Below, one piece after another: positions 51,714 through 60,670 of a DNA stretch of 64,000 nt; the stretch's first letter is position 1, and every line of letters starts with the position of its first letter. Source of the DNA: Ferrimonas sediminum (GTDB lineage: Bacteria > Pseudomonadota > Gammaproteobacteria > Enterobacterales > Shewanellaceae); NCBI RefSeq assembly GCF_900100175.1, contig NZ_FNEM01000006.1:1-64000 (forward strand), in the 5' to 3' direction. The translations under genes and the position numbers were made by a program. The notes under the pieces are model-generated. The model saw only the letters and a program-made list of their open reading frames with translations. It was not told the origin of the DNA and made no database searches.

Positions 51714-51807
51714 GGATTAATGTGGGTGTCTTAATAAGGCGTTGATAAGGAGTTCAGGATTTTTAACATGGGTGTCTCGATAAGGTCTCGATAAGGTCTC
51801 GATAAGG
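51714..51807. repeat. REP-like elements and 11-bp tandem repeat 5' of RAYT copy 2
   Basis: GATTAATGTGGGTGTCTTAA with ATAAGG from 51714, then TTTTTAACATGGGTGTC from 51760, which runs into three perfect tandem copies of TCTCGATAAGG (51775-51785, 51786-51796 and 51797-51807). The tandem copies repeat the right half of the REP-like element, suggesting slippage or partial transposition. Confidence 0.75.
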
Positions 51808-51978
51808 AGTTCTTTGTGTTTTGAGACACACGGGATCTGGTTCGTGTTGAATTTTCAGTCGATTTTTCCTAGTCGGTGCTGCTAATCTGACAGACCATCG
51901 TAGATGCTTACCAGTGATCGACCGGGATCGTTGACAGGTGCATCCGATGTTGTGGTCTTTATTTTTCGGGGAGGGGAT

Positions 51979-52137
51979 ATGAATCGATGCGGACAATGCC
52001 GGCAGTTTACCAGAATGCCTGAACACCAACGCGACCAGTGTGGCGCCTGGGAGCAGCCAACAACGGCCACTCGGCTGGCGTGCGACTTTTTCAGTCCCAA
52101 AAAGGCGTTACGCGGGAGTGACGAGCCTAAACCCTAG
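51979..52137 (+). CDS. Small four-cysteine protein
   Basis: A 52-residue frame with four cysteines (CGQC, QCGAW and ACDFF), spaced as in a small zinc finger. A strong GGGGAGGGG lies just before the ATG at 51979, though close to it (about 3 bases). The frame can extend to 51904. I do not recognise the family. Its short length and position beside the RAYT repeats keep confidence modest. Confidence 0.45.
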   Translation: MNRCGQCRQFTRMPEHQRDQCGAWEQPTTATRLACDFFSPKKALRGSDEPKP

Positions 52138-52170
52138 GGGATCAGTCGCAGGTGCGATCTCCTGAACCGA

Positions 52171-52196
52171 CAACGCCGCCCAAAGGGGCGGCGTTG
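52171..52196. terminator. Hairpin after potD
   Basis: CAACGCCGCC pairs with GGCGGCGTTG around a short C/A/G loop. It serves the minus-strand pot operon and perhaps the small gene on the plus strand. Confidence 0.7.
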
Positions 52197-52216
52197 TGAT
52201 GTGATTGGCGGTGGGA

Positions 52217-53260
52217 TCAGTTACCGGTGCGCAGCATTTGCCAGTATTTGTCGTACAGGCGCACGGCGTCGCCTACGTCGGACTGGAACTCACCGGCTTC
52301 GATAACCTCTGCTGGCGGAAAGATGATCGGGTTGTTGGCAAACTCGGGATCCAGCATCTCCTTGGCGGTTTTGTTGGGAGTGGGGTAGCCCACCTCTTCA
52401 CACACCTTGGCGGCCACATCCGGGCGCAACAGGAAGTTGATCAGCTTATGGGCGGCGTCCACGTTTTCCGCCCCGGCGGGAATAGCGATGTTGTCCATCC
52501 AGAAGATGGCGCCCTCTTTGGGGTAGATCATGGTGATGGCCGGGTCATTCTTATTGGCTTCAAAGGCGGAGCCGTTCCAGATCATACCCAACGGCACCTC
52601 GCCGGCCATGTAGGGCAGGGACGGAGTATCGGAGTTGAACACCAATGCGTTGGGCATCAGCTTTTTCAGCAGTTGGTACGCTTCTTTGATTTGCGCTTCG
52701 TCGGTGGAGTTGGCCGAGTAGCCGAGAATGCGCAGCGCCATGTGGAACACTTCCCGCGGGTCGTTCATCAGCATCAGCTGGCTTTTCCACTTCGGATTCC
52801 ACAGATCTTTCCAGCTGTTGATGCTGTCGGCGTCGACAAAGTCAGTGTTGATGCCGATGCCGGTAGCGCCCCAGACGTAGGGGATCGAATATTGGTTTTT
52901 CGGATCGTAGGCCTTGTCCAGCATCACCGGGTCCAGGTGTTTCAAGTTGGACAGTTTGCTGTGGTCGATGGGCTGGAGCAGGCCCTCATCGCGCATCTTT
53001 GCCACGAAATAGGTGGAGGGCACCACCAGGTCGTAGCCTTTGGCACCGGTGAGTTTCAGCTTGGCGTGCATCGCTTCGTTGGAATCGTAGGTGGTGTAGA
53101 TCACCTTGATGCCGGTTTCCTGTTCAAACTCGTGCAACAGGCCTTCCGGTATGTATTCGGACCAGTTGTAGAAGTAGACAACGTCGCTGGCCGCGTGGGC
53201 GGTCAGGCTGCACAGACCAATCAGCGCGGCTGAGGCGGTTTTTGCCAGAGTGCGGAGCAT
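52217..53260 (-). CDS. potD: Spermidine/putrescine-binding periplasmic protein
   Basis: A 347-residue solute-binding protein with a signal peptide (ending LTAHA). The mature start VVYFYNWSEYIPEGLLHEFE and motifs IKVIYTTYDSNEAMHAKLK, YSIPYVWGATGIGIN, LGMIWNGSAF and GAIFWMDNIAIPAGA align closely with E. coli PotD, including the acidic and aromatic polyamine contacts. The start at 53260 follows AAGGAA; the in-frame ATG at 53281 is less well placed. Last gene of the potABCD operon. Confidence 0.95.
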   Translation of the reverse strand: MLRTLAKTASAALIGLCSLTAHAASDVVYFYNWSEYIPEGLLHEFEQETGIKVIYTTYDSNEAMHAKLKLTGAKGYDLVVPSTYFVAKMRDEGLLQPIDHSKLSNLKHLDPVMLDKAYDPKNQYSIPYVWGATGIGINTDFVDADSINSWKDLWNPKWKSQLMLMNDPREVFHMALRILGYSANSTDEAQIKEAYQLLKKLMPNALVFNSDTPSLPYMAGEVPLGMIWNGSAFEANKNDPAITMIYPKEGAIFWMDNIAIPAGAENVDAAHKLINFLLRPDVAAKVCEEVGYPTPNKTAKEMLDPEFANNPIIFPPAEVIEAGEFQSDVGDAVRLYDKYWQMLRTGN

Positions 53261-53312
53261 GGCGGTGGGTTCCTTGTTCATTAATTCAATCAAGTATGAC
53301 TCAAGCCTGAGC

Positions 53313-54083
53313 TTAAGCCGATTTTCGTTTCAGGAGCAGCTGGGCCAGCGCCACCATCAGCAGCGACAACACCAGCATCAACGCCGCCAGGGCATTAACT
53401 TCAGGCGACACGCCCACCTTGACCATGGAGTAGATCTTCAGGGGCAGAATTTCATAGCCGGGACCGGTCACAAACGAACTGATGATCACGTCGTCCAGGG
53501 ACAGGGTAAAGCTGAGCAGCCAGCCGGCAAAGATCGCCGGGGTGGCCAGTGGCAGGATGATCTTTTTAAAGATCCGCCACTCACTGGCACCCAGATCCCG
53601 GGCCGCTTCCAAAATGGCATTATCAAAGCCCTTAAGCCGGGCGTAGACGGTCACCACCACAAACGGCAGGCAGAAGGTAATGTGGGCAAACAGCAGCGAC
53701 CAGAATCCCAGCGCCATTCCCAGGCTGACGAACAGGGCCAGCAGTGACACCGCCATCACGATGTCCGGTGAGGTCATGACCACAAACAGCATGCCATTGA
53801 GGGCGATCTTGCCTTTAAAGCGGTAACGGAACAGCGCCACGGCGGTCAGGGTACCGATGATCGTGGCCAGTGTGGCCGATAGCACCGCAATGGTCAGCGA
53901 GTGCGAGGCCGCCTGCATCAGACCGGCATTGTTGATCAGGGCGTCGTACCATTTGGTGGTGAACCCGGTCCACTTGATGCCGTACTTGTGGGCATTAAAG
54001 GAGTTGGCCACCAGTACCGCAATGGGCAGGTACAGGTAGCTGAACAGCAGCCCCAGAAAGCCCCATTTCAGAATCTTAGACAT
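53313..54083 (-). CDS. potC: Spermidine/putrescine ABC transporter permease
   Basis: A 256-residue inner-membrane permease with six helices. The EAA loop reads [25 protein letters not shown], which contacts the ATPase, and FTLSLDDVIISSFVTGPG is typical of PotC/PotI. Its start overlaps the upstream permease gene by 8 bases. Confidence 0.94.
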   Translation of the reverse strand: MSKILKWGFLGLLFSYLYLPIAVLVANSFNAHKYGIKWTGFTTKWYDALINNAGLMQAASHSLTIAVLSATLATIIGTLTAVALFRYRFKGKIALNGMLFVVMTSPDIVMAVSLLALFVSLGMALGFWSLLFAHITFCLPFVVVTVYARLKGFDNAILEAARDLGASEWRIFKKIILPLATPAIFAGWLLSFTLSLDDVIISSFVTGPGYEILPLKIYSMVKVGVSPEVNALAALMLVLSLLMVALAQLLLKRKSA

Positions 54084-54936
54084 CGAACTCCTCCTTACGC
54101 CGCAGCATCTGGCTGACGCGGTGGTAGAGGAACAGCATCATCGCCATCATCACCAGCAGGGCCATACTCAGGGCGCCGCCGAACGGCCAGTTCTGGGCCA
54201 CCAGAATCTGGTCTTTAATCAGGTTGCCTATCAGTGGGTTCTTGGCGCCTTCCAGCAGGTCGGCAATGTAGAACATCCCCATGGCCGGCAGAAACACCAT
54301 CAGGCTGCCGGCGATCATGCCCGGCAGGGTCAGCGGCAGTACGATGGTTCTGAAGGTGCGAAGTTTACCGGCGCCGAGATCCCGGGCCGCCTCCAGATAG
54401 GAGGTGGGCAGTTTCTCGATACTGGAGAACAGCGGCAGAATCATAAACGGCAACAGGATGTAGACCATGCCGATCAGCACTGCACTCTGGGTGTACATCA
54501 GGCGGATGGGGGTATCGATGATCCCCAGCTCCATCAGGCTCCAGTTCATGACACCGCGGGTGCCGAGAATGATTTTAATGGCGTAGGTACGGATCAGGGA
54601 GTTGGTCCAGAACGGTACGATCACCAGAAACAGCAGTACACCCCGCACTTTCGGCGGGAACTGGGCGATGAACCAGGCGGCCGGATAGCCGATCAACAAA
54701 CACAGCAGGGTAGTGACGGCGGCCAGGTAGATGGAGTAACCCACCACCTTGGCGTACATGGGGTCGATCAGTTGGGCGTAGTTGTCAAAGGTGAACTGAA
54801 ACTTCACCAGATCGTGGACATCGGATACCAGAAAGCTGCTGATCAGCACCATCAGGTTGGGCACCAGCACAAAGGTCACCAGCCACAGGCTGATGAGGCC
54901 GATGGAAAACCATTTAAAGGTCTTACTCGCCTTCAT
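54076..54936 (-). CDS. potB: Spermidine/putrescine ABC transporter permease
   Basis: A 286-residue inner-membrane permease of the PotB/PotH type with six helices, a longer first periplasmic segment, and the EAA loop [25 protein letters not shown]. The start at 54936 overlaps the potA end by 14 bases; the frame extending to 55053 is potA read out of frame. It pairs with potC to form the channel. Confidence 0.93.
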   Translation of the reverse strand: MKASKTFKWFSIGLISLWLVTFVLVPNLMVLISSFLVSDVHDLVKFQFTFDNYAQLIDPMYAKVVGYSIYLAAVTTLLCLLIGYPAAWFIAQFPPKVRGVLLFLVIVPFWTNSLIRTYAIKIILGTRGVMNWSLMELGIIDTPIRLMYTQSAVLIGMVYILLPFMILPLFSSIEKLPTSYLEAARDLGAGKLRTFRTIVLPLTLPGMIAGSLMVFLPAMGMFYIADLLEGAKNPLIGNLIKDQILVAQNWPFGGALSMALLVMMAMMLFLYHRVSQMLRRKEEFDV

Positions 54937-56032
54937 AGGGCAGCACCACCTCCCAGCTCGGTACCCAGGAGACTTCCACCCGCTGGCCCAGGCTATGATC
55001 CACGTCCGGGTCGTCCTCGTTGAAGAACTCGGAGACCTGAATCTGCTGGCCATTGTCCAGCGTAATCACCGAGTCCAGGGTCATCCCCTTGTAGGTGCGC
55101 TCGGTCACGGTACCGGTAAGCAGATCGCTGGCCTGGCCGGCAACGATCTCGGTCAGGCGCAGATCTTCCGGGCGCAGCAACACGTTGATCATGATCCCGG
55201 GGGTGAGGGGGGCGGTGCTGTATACCGGGTAGTGTTTGCCACTGATGTCGCACAGGAAGTGACGCTCATCAATGGGGTCGAGAACCTTGGCGGCAAACAG
55301 GTTGGACTCGCCGATAAATTCGGCCACAAACCGGCTGTTGGGCGTTTCGTAGATCTCTTTCGGGGTACCGGACTGCACCACTTTGCCGTCGTGCATCACC
55401 TTGATGCGATCGGACATCGACAGGGCTTCTTCCTGATCGTGGGTCACGAAGATAAAGGTGATTCCCAGCTTACGCTGCAGCTGCTTTAGCTCAATCTGCA
55501 TCTGCTTGCGCAGCTTGTAATCCAGTGCCGACAGACTTTCGTCCAGCAGCAGCACCTTGGGCCGGTTGACCACAGCCCGGGCAATGGCGATACGCTGCTG
55601 CTGCCCGCCACTGAGCTGATCCGGCTTGCGGTTGGCCATGGCATCCAGTTGCACCATTTTCAGCGCTTCGATCACCCGTTGTTTGATCTCCTTTTCCGCG
55701 ACCTTTTGGGTGCGCAGGCCGAAGGCGACGTTATCAAACACCGTCATATGGGGGAACAGGGCATAGCTCTGGAATACGGTATTGACGTGACGGTGTTCGG
55801 CGCCCGTTTGGGTGACGTCCTGACCATTAATGAACAGGGTACCGTCGCTGCACTCCTCCAGGCCGGCAATCAACCTGAGGACGGTAGTTTTACCGCACCC
55901 TGAGGGGCCAAGCAGAGTGACGAATTCGCCATCATTGATGTTTAGATCCAGATTCTGGATAACGACCTTGTCACCATAGGTTTTGGTAACGTTATTGAGG
56001 CGGACTATGGTCTCTTGAGTGGAGTGACTCAT
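54923..56032 (-). CDS. potA: Spermidine/putrescine ABC transporter ATPase
   Basis: A 369-residue ATPase. Walker [10 protein letters not shown] (about residues 37-45), Q-loop [13 protein letters not shown], signature LSGGQQQR, Walker [13 protein letters not shown] (Ser in place of Pro-Thr, as in PotA) and the switch [13 protein letters not shown]. The C-terminal TOBE/OB regulatory domain starts near 245. The start at 56032 removes 14 upstream residues without similarity. First gene of the operon; the region upstream (56033-56363) holds its promoter and that of the divergent gene. Confidence 0.95.
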   Translation of the reverse strand: MSHSTQETIVRLNNVTKTYGDKVVIQNLDLNINDGEFVTLLGPSGCGKTTVLRLIAGLEECSDGTLFINGQDVTQTGAEHRHVNTVFQSYALFPHMTVFDNVAFGLRTQKVAEKEIKQRVIEALKMVQLDAMANRKPDQLSGGQQQRIAIARAVVNRPKVLLLDESLSALDYKLRKQMQIELKQLQRKLGITFIFVTHDQEEALSMSDRIKVMHDGKVVQSGTPKEIYETPNSRFVAEFIGESNLFAAKVLDPIDERHFLCDISGKHYPVYSTAPLTPGIMINVLLRPEDLRLTEIVAGQASDLLTGTVTERTYKGMTLDSVITLDNGQQIQVSEFFNEDDPDVDHSLGQRVEVSWVPSWEVVLPYEGE

Positions 56033-56320
56033 CGGCGGTTCCAGTTCAAGGCAGCGGGCTCGGGCTACGGGCATTTAATAACAGGCGGCGAATTCTAGTG
56101 CTTGTTAGGCAAAACGCCAAGTATTAACTGCCTATTCTAAAACCGTAATTCTGTGGCATCAGACTCAGGCTGTGGGCTGGATCACAGTTTGCCGGGGCGG
56201 CCCGATTTTCCCGGCATCGTTGCAGGAACTCAAGGTCAGGGAGTGACGGCAGCCAAAAGTAAATTTAGTCAAGATCAACACTCATTATCGATAACGACGT
56301 TTGCGGCCTGGTTCACAAGT

Positions 56321-56349
56321 TTGGGGCCAGATGAAAAGGCAGGTATAAT
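56321..56349 (+). promoter_or_regulatory. Sigma-70-type promoter of the membrane protein gene
   Basis: -35 TTGGGG (56321-56326), 17-bp spacer, consensus -10 TATAAT (56344-56349). The predicted transcript start near 56356 leaves only about 8 bases before the ATG at 56364, favouring the ATG at 56394. Confidence 0.6.
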
Positions 56350-56393
56350 GGCGGCTAACTTTAATGTTTTTAGCGAGCTACGCCCGTTTTTAC

Positions 56394-57185
56394 ATGCAAA
56401 AATTGAATTTGATCGCCGTTCTGACCGAAACTTTCCGATTGATCCGTCAGGACGTAAAGCCGTTGTTGTTTGCCACCCTGGCCAGTGGCATTGCCATGGC
56501 GGCTGCAACCTTCGTTTGTTACACCGTCATTGAAACCGTGCTGGGAATGCCGGTGACCTTCAGCCTCAGCGAGCCCTCTGACGGCTTTATGGTGTTGCAG
56601 TTGATCATGGTGATCATGACTGCTCCCATCGAAGCGGGCTTGGCCTATATTGGTCTACAGCGGGCCCTGGGGCGACCCGTCAGCGCCCGCGCCATGCTCG
56701 ATGTCGTTCCCTTGACCGCGCCACTGCTGCTGATCAGCCTGATGACCGGCTTTGTATCGCAGTTGGGTTTCGCCCTGTTCTTTGTGCTGGGGATTGGGCT
56801 GTTGGTGGTCTTGAGTCAGGCCAACCTCTATTTTGTGGTTCAGCGCACTAATCCGCTGAAGAGCATCATCGACAGCGCTAAGGTGATGGTTAAGCAGTTG
56901 CTGCCACTGTCCGGAGCCTACCTGGTTGGTATCATCGGCTTGCTGCTGGCGTTCTGGCCCATGGCGATGGTGATCGCCAGTCATGCCAGTGACCAGCCGG
57001 TGGACGGTACCACCGAGATGATGGCTGCTACCGTGACCCTGGCCGCACTCTGCTGGGTGATCCCGTTCTTTTTCCAGCTTAAGGGGGTGGTGTACAAGCA
57101 CCTGTTTGTGACCCCGGAAACCCAGAGCAGCGACGAAGCCAGCCCATCAGAACCGGGTGCCGGCAACGGCCACTTCGAAGCGTGA
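56394..57185 (+). CDS. Multi-pass membrane protein of unknown function
   Basis: A 263-residue protein with about six membrane helices and a soluble acidic tail (ETQSSDEASPSEP). The layout (cytosolic start LTETFRLIRQDVKPLLFATLASG, paired helices, no catalytic motif) recalls YciC/UPF0259-like proteins, but I would not assign it. An ATG at 56364 would add ten residues; neither start has a strong ribosome binding site. It is followed by the Bax-like gene 17 bases later and is probably co-transcribed. Confidence 0.7.
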   Translation: MQKLNLIAVLTETFRLIRQDVKPLLFATLASGIAMAAATFVCYTVIETVLGMPVTFSLSEPSDGFMVLQLIMVIMTAPIEAGLAYIGLQRALGRPVSARAMLDVVPLTAPLLLISLMTGFVSQLGFALFFVLGIGLLVVLSQANLYFVVQRTNPLKSIIDSAKVMVKQLLPLSGAYLVGIIGLLLAFWPMAMVIASHASDQPVDGTTEMMAATVTLAALCWVIPFFFQLKGVVYKHLFVTPETQSSDEASPSEPGAGNGHFEA

Positions 57186-57202
57186 TGTTCAGGAGGATCT
57201 TT

Positions 57203-57985
57203 ATGAGACCCTTAGCAGGAATTATCATCGCCCTGGGGCTGGTGGCCTCCGGTGTGTTGCTGGTTCAGGTGATGCTGGATCAACCCAGTAGCCGACAGTC
57301 CGGATTGCCGATTCAGCCTAACGAATCGGTCAAGCGGCTGCCTGACTTTGCCGAGATTGCCGACGTCAAAGAGAAGAAAAAAGCCTTCTTCAACTACCTT
57401 CGCCCCGAGGTGGAGTTGGTTAATCAGCGCATCGACTCCCAGCGCCAATTTTTGCTGCAGTTACAGTCAAGGCTGGAGCAGGGGCGTACCATCGGCCAGG
57501 CAGAGATGAACCAGGCTGATCTGATTGCCCGCGAATACGGCTACGATCTGCGCCAGTTATCGCTGGAGACTCTGGAGCCGCTGCTGAAGCGGGTCGACAC
57601 TCTGCCGGTGGAGATGGTGCTGGTTCAGGCTGCCAATGAAACCGGCTGGGGCAGCTCCCGCTTCGCCCGTGATGGTCTGAACTTTTTCGGCCAGTGGTGC
57701 TTTAAGGCTGGCTGTGGACTGGTGCCGCTGAGCCGGGATAGCGGGCGAAACCACGAAGTGGCAAAGTTTGACAGCGTCGGTGCCTCGGTGGCGTCCTATG
57801 TCAGGAACCTCAACTCCAATCCCGCTTACCAGGAGTTGAGAGACATTCGCTTTGATCTCAGGCAGCAACAGATGGACGTGACCGCAGCGGCGTTGATTCC
57901 GGGACTCATTCGTTACTCCGAACGCAAACAAGCTTACATCGATGAGCTGTTGCAGATGTTAGAAACCAACCAACGGTATATGTAA
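57203..57985 (+). CDS. Bax-like glucosaminidase-domain protein
   Basis: A 260-residue protein with an N-terminal membrane anchor (about residues 4-24) and a C-terminal glucosaminidase (GH73/lysozyme-like) domain: MVLVQAANETGWGSSRFARDG has the catalytic Glu, and LNFFGQWCF is the usual family follow-up. The whole resembles E. coli Bax (COG2992), which probably trims peptidoglycan in the periplasm. The start at 57203 is six bases after a perfect AGGAGG. Its TAA directly abuts the ATG of the next gene. Confidence 0.85.
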   Translation: MRPLAGIIIALGLVASGVLLVQVMLDQPSSRQSGLPIQPNESVKRLPDFAEIADVKEKKKAFFNYLRPEVELVNQRIDSQRQFLLQLQSRLEQGRTIGQAEMNQADLIAREYGYDLRQLSLETLEPLLKRVDTLPVEMVLVQAANETGWGSSRFARDGLNFFGQWCFKAGCGLVPLSRDSGRNHEVAKFDSVGASVASYVRNLNSNPAYQELRDIRFDLRQQQMDVTAAALIPGLIRYSERKQAYIDELLQMLETNQRYM

Positions 57986-58624
57986 ATGAAAACACTCACA
58001 GGGATGTTGTTGGCCGCTTCGCTGGCGCTGCCATTCTCTGCTTCGGCGCTGACGCTGGACTACAAGGGCTTCTACGATCGGATGGACAAGCTGTATGAGC
58101 CGGACGTCAATCGCATGAAGCTGGTGTTCTATTTTAACCACCGTAAACAGCACCGACCCTGCCGTATCGACGATGGGGCGATTCTCAGCCATGGCAAGCG
58201 GTTGCCGCTGCTGATTGGAGATGATCAGCAGTTGTTGTTGCCGTTTGATCGCAGTCTGCGCGAGAGCAGTGCCGTCATTCGGGTGGAGCTGGAAAACGAA
58301 AACCAGTGCGATTTTGCCATGCAGTTGCAGGCCGAAGTGCTCGACAAGACTCACTACAGTGCTGAGGATGTGGCGGACATTCAGCTGCAGATGAACACCT
58401 TGATGCGGGCCTATGCCGGGATCGGTTTTGGCTGGCTGCAGCCCGAGGTGAAGGGGCTGACCTTTACCTTGTCGTCGCACTCGAACGCCCGGTTCTCTAC
58501 CCCGGGCGCCGAAGCCCTGGTGGTCGATGACAACGGCCGGCTGACGTTAACGGTGGACCAGTTTCCGGCCGGGGCCGAACTGGTGTTCAGCCAGGCTCCC
58601 CACAGCATCTCACCGCTCATGTAA
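57986..58624 (+). CDS. DUF2987-type exported protein
   Basis: A 212-residue periplasmic protein with a signal peptide (1-21, ending ASA). Mature features include LTLDYKGFYDRMDKLYEPDV and a Cys pair (PCRIDD and NQCDFA), probably one disulphide. I associate it with DUF2987, a family found next to Bax-like genes in Shewanella and relatives. Function unknown, possibly envelope-related given its partner. Confidence 0.75.
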   Translation: MKTLTGMLLAASLALPFSASALTLDYKGFYDRMDKLYEPDVNRMKLVFYFNHRKQHRPCRIDDGAILSHGKRLPLLIGDDQQLLLPFDRSLRESSAVIRVELENENQCDFAMQLQAEVLDKTHYSAEDVADIQLQMNTLMRAYAGIGFGWLQPEVKGLTFTLSSHSNARFSTPGAEALVVDDNGRLTLTVDQFPAGAELVFSQAPHSISPLM

Positions 58625-58647
58625 CCTTAGCGTCAAGATGCCAAAGA

Positions 58648-58672
58648 GGGGGCCCACCGGCCCCCTTTTTTG
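58648..58672. terminator. Terminator between DUF2987 and the acyl-CoA operon
   Basis: GGGGGCC pairs with GGCCCCC around a 4-base loop, followed by six T on the plus strand. Confidence 0.9.
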
Positions 58673-58682
58673 TGCGTAATGG

Positions 58683-59828
58683 TTAATGCCCTATCAGGCA
58701 TTTGGCGATGATCTCATTCATGATCTCGCGGGTGCCGCCGCCAATGGAAAGAATGCGGCTGTCCCGATACAGGCGCTCAACCAGTGACTCGCTCATGTAG
58801 CCCATGCCACCGAAGATCTGCACCGCATCGTGGGTAATGAAATCACTGGTGTCGGTGGCCAGGTTCTTGGCCATCGACATCTCCATCAACACTGATTCCC
58901 CCTGATTGAGCCTGGACGCGGTGTGATACAGCATCTGCTTACTGGCGGTTAGTCGGGTGGCCATCTCCGCCAGTTTATGGCGTATCACCTGATGATCCGC
59001 CAGCGGCCGGCCAAAAGTCTGCCGCTGCCGCACGTACTCCAGACTGGCCTCCAACGCCAGTTCCGAGGTGACGTTGGCCATGACCGCTAGGCTCATGCGC
59101 TCTTTCTGGAAATTGGACATGATGATGGGGAAGCCGTGGTTTTCCCGGCCAATCAGGTTGTCTACCGGCACCCGGCAGTCGTCGAAGAACAGCTCGGCGG
59201 TGTCACTGGCGTGCCAGCCCATCTTGTTCAGTTTGCCGCCCCGGCTGAACCCGGGGCGATCCGCTTCCACCAGCAACAGGCTGATGCCGTGGTGACCCAC
59301 CTTCCCGGTGCGAACCGCCACGGTAAAGAGATCGGCGCGGCTACCACTGGTGATGAAGGTTTTGGCGCCATTGATATGGTAATGAGCGCCGTCCCGAACT
59401 GCGGTAGTACGCAGGTTGGCGACGTCACTGCCGCCCCCTGGCTCGGTGATCGCCAGGGCGGCGATTTTGTCGCCGCTGAGCACCGGTGGAATGACCCGTT
59501 GTTTGAGTGCCTCAGAACCGAAGTTGACTACCGGCGGCAGGCCGATGTTATGGGACAGCAGGCTGGCGAACAGACCGCCAGAGCCGCAGCGCATCAGGGC
59601 TTCACTCATGGCGATCAGGCCAAACAGGTCGCAGGGCGTGCCGCCGTACTGCTCGGGGTAATCCAGTCCCAGCAAGCCGGCAGCACCGGCCTTGCGGTAC
59701 AGCGAGCGGGGAAAGCCCCCCTGACGCTCCCACTCATCGATCCCCGGCGCCACCTCCCGTTCGACAAACCGGGCCGTGGTCTGGCGAATCATCTGCGACA
59801 GCTCGTCAAAATAGGGGGACGGGCCCAT
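58683..59828 (-). CDS. Acyl-CoA dehydrogenase
   Basis: A 381-residue flavoprotein that introduces a 2,3-double bond into an acyl-CoA. Helical N-domain, middle beta-domain with ALAITEPGGGSDVANLRTTA and TFITSGSRAD, and C-domain with GGMGYMSESLVERLYRDSRI and IGGGTREIM. The usual Glu of the C-terminal YEGT motif is Gly here, so the catalytic base must lie elsewhere, as in isovaleryl-type dehydrogenases. Last gene of the leftward operon. Confidence 0.93.
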   Translation of the reverse strand: MGPSPYFDELSQMIRQTTARFVEREVAPGIDEWERQGGFPRSLYRKAGAAGLLGLDYPEQYGGTPCDLFGLIAMSEALMRCGSGGLFASLLSHNIGLPPVVNFGSEALKQRVIPPVLSGDKIAALAITEPGGGSDVANLRTTAVRDGAHYHINGAKTFITSGSRADLFTVAVRTGKVGHHGISLLLVEADRPGFSRGGKLNKMGWHASDTAELFFDDCRVPVDNLIGRENHGFPIIMSNFQKERMSLAVMANVTSELALEASLEYVRQRQTFGRPLADHQVIRHKLAEMATRLTASKQMLYHTASRLNQGESVLMEMSMAKNLATDTSDFITHDAVQIFGGMGYMSESLVERLYRDSRILSIGGGTREIMNEIIAKCLIGH

Positions 59829-59830
59829 GG

Positions 59831-60661
59831 TTACTCCTCGACAAAGAGATCGGTAAAGAAGCGGGTGGTGCCGGGCACGTAGGCGTAATGATCGAACTGA
59901 GTCTGCCCCATGCGCCTTAGGATCTGCTCATCGATCAGCAGCTCGCCACTGAGTTGGTTGTCGGTGTGGCTGACAATGGCGTGGGCGGCGTCGGCCATGA
60001 TGTCCGTGGTCCGGCTGACCGGAAACAGCTTCTCTCCGCCGGCTTCAAACTTAACCGCATCGGTGGCGATGGTGGTTTTGGGCCACAGGGAGTTTACCGC
60101 TATGCCCCGGTCGCGGAACTCCTCGGCCATCCCCAGGGTCAGCATCGACATGCCGTACTTGGTGGTGGTGTAGGGGCCGTAATCCTTAAACCATTTGGGG
60201 TCGAGGTTGAGGGGAGGGGACAGGTTGAGAATGTGGGCGTTGTCGGATCGGCACAGCAGCGGCAACAGGGTCTGGCTGCACAGCATCACCGCCCGGTTAT
60301 TGACCTGATACATCAGGTCATAGCGCTTAATGGGTGTGTGTTCCACCCCGGTGAGCCGTATGGCGCCGGCGTTATTGATCAGAATGTCCAGTTTGCCGAA
60401 CTTCGCTTCAACGGCTTTGGCCATCTCGGCCACCGAGGCCTGATCGCGCACGTCCACCTTCACTGCCAGTGCGTCGACGCCCAGGGCTTCTACTTCGTCG
60501 GCGACACTGTGAATGGTGCCCGGCAATTTGGGATGAGCGGTATCGGACTTGGCTGCGATCACCACATTGGCGCCATGGCTGGCCAGCTTCAGTGCCATGG
60601 CCCGGCCGATCCCGCGGCTGGCTCCGGTAATGACAGCGGTTCTTCCTTGTAGGTTGTTCAT
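59831..60661 (-). CDS. Short-chain dehydrogenase/reductase (HSDL2-like)
   Basis: A 276-residue SDR enzyme. The NAD(P)-binding motif TGASRGIG (residues 13-20), NNAG near 93-96, the active-site Ser in LNLSPP and the YxxxK motif in GPYTTTKYG are complete. AAKSDTAHPKLPGTIH is characteristic of the HSDL2-like branch, which also includes AtuG-type enzymes of the Atu cluster. It is two bases from the next gene, deep in the operon, and probably oxidises a 3-hydroxyacyl or alcohol intermediate. Confidence 0.9.
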   Translation of the reverse strand: MNNLQGRTAVITGASRGIGRAMALKLASHGANVVIAAKSDTAHPKLPGTIHSVADEVEALGVDALAVKVDVRDQASVAEMAKAVEAKFGKLDILINNAGAIRLTGVEHTPIKRYDLMYQVNNRAVMLCSQTLLPLLCRSDNAHILNLSPPLNLDPKWFKDYGPYTTTKYGMSMLTLGMAEEFRDRGIAVNSLWPKTTIATDAVKFEAGGEKLFPVSRTTDIMADAAHAIVSHTDNQLSGELLIDEQILRRMGQTQFDHYAYVPGTTRFFTDLFVEE

Positions 60662-60670
60662 ACTCTCTCC

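Noticed and set aside
52205-53233. A 342-codon plus-strand frame over potD
   Set aside because: It mirrors potD, a clear gene with a signal peptide and close PotD motifs. The mirrored product is Gly/Val/His-rich noise.
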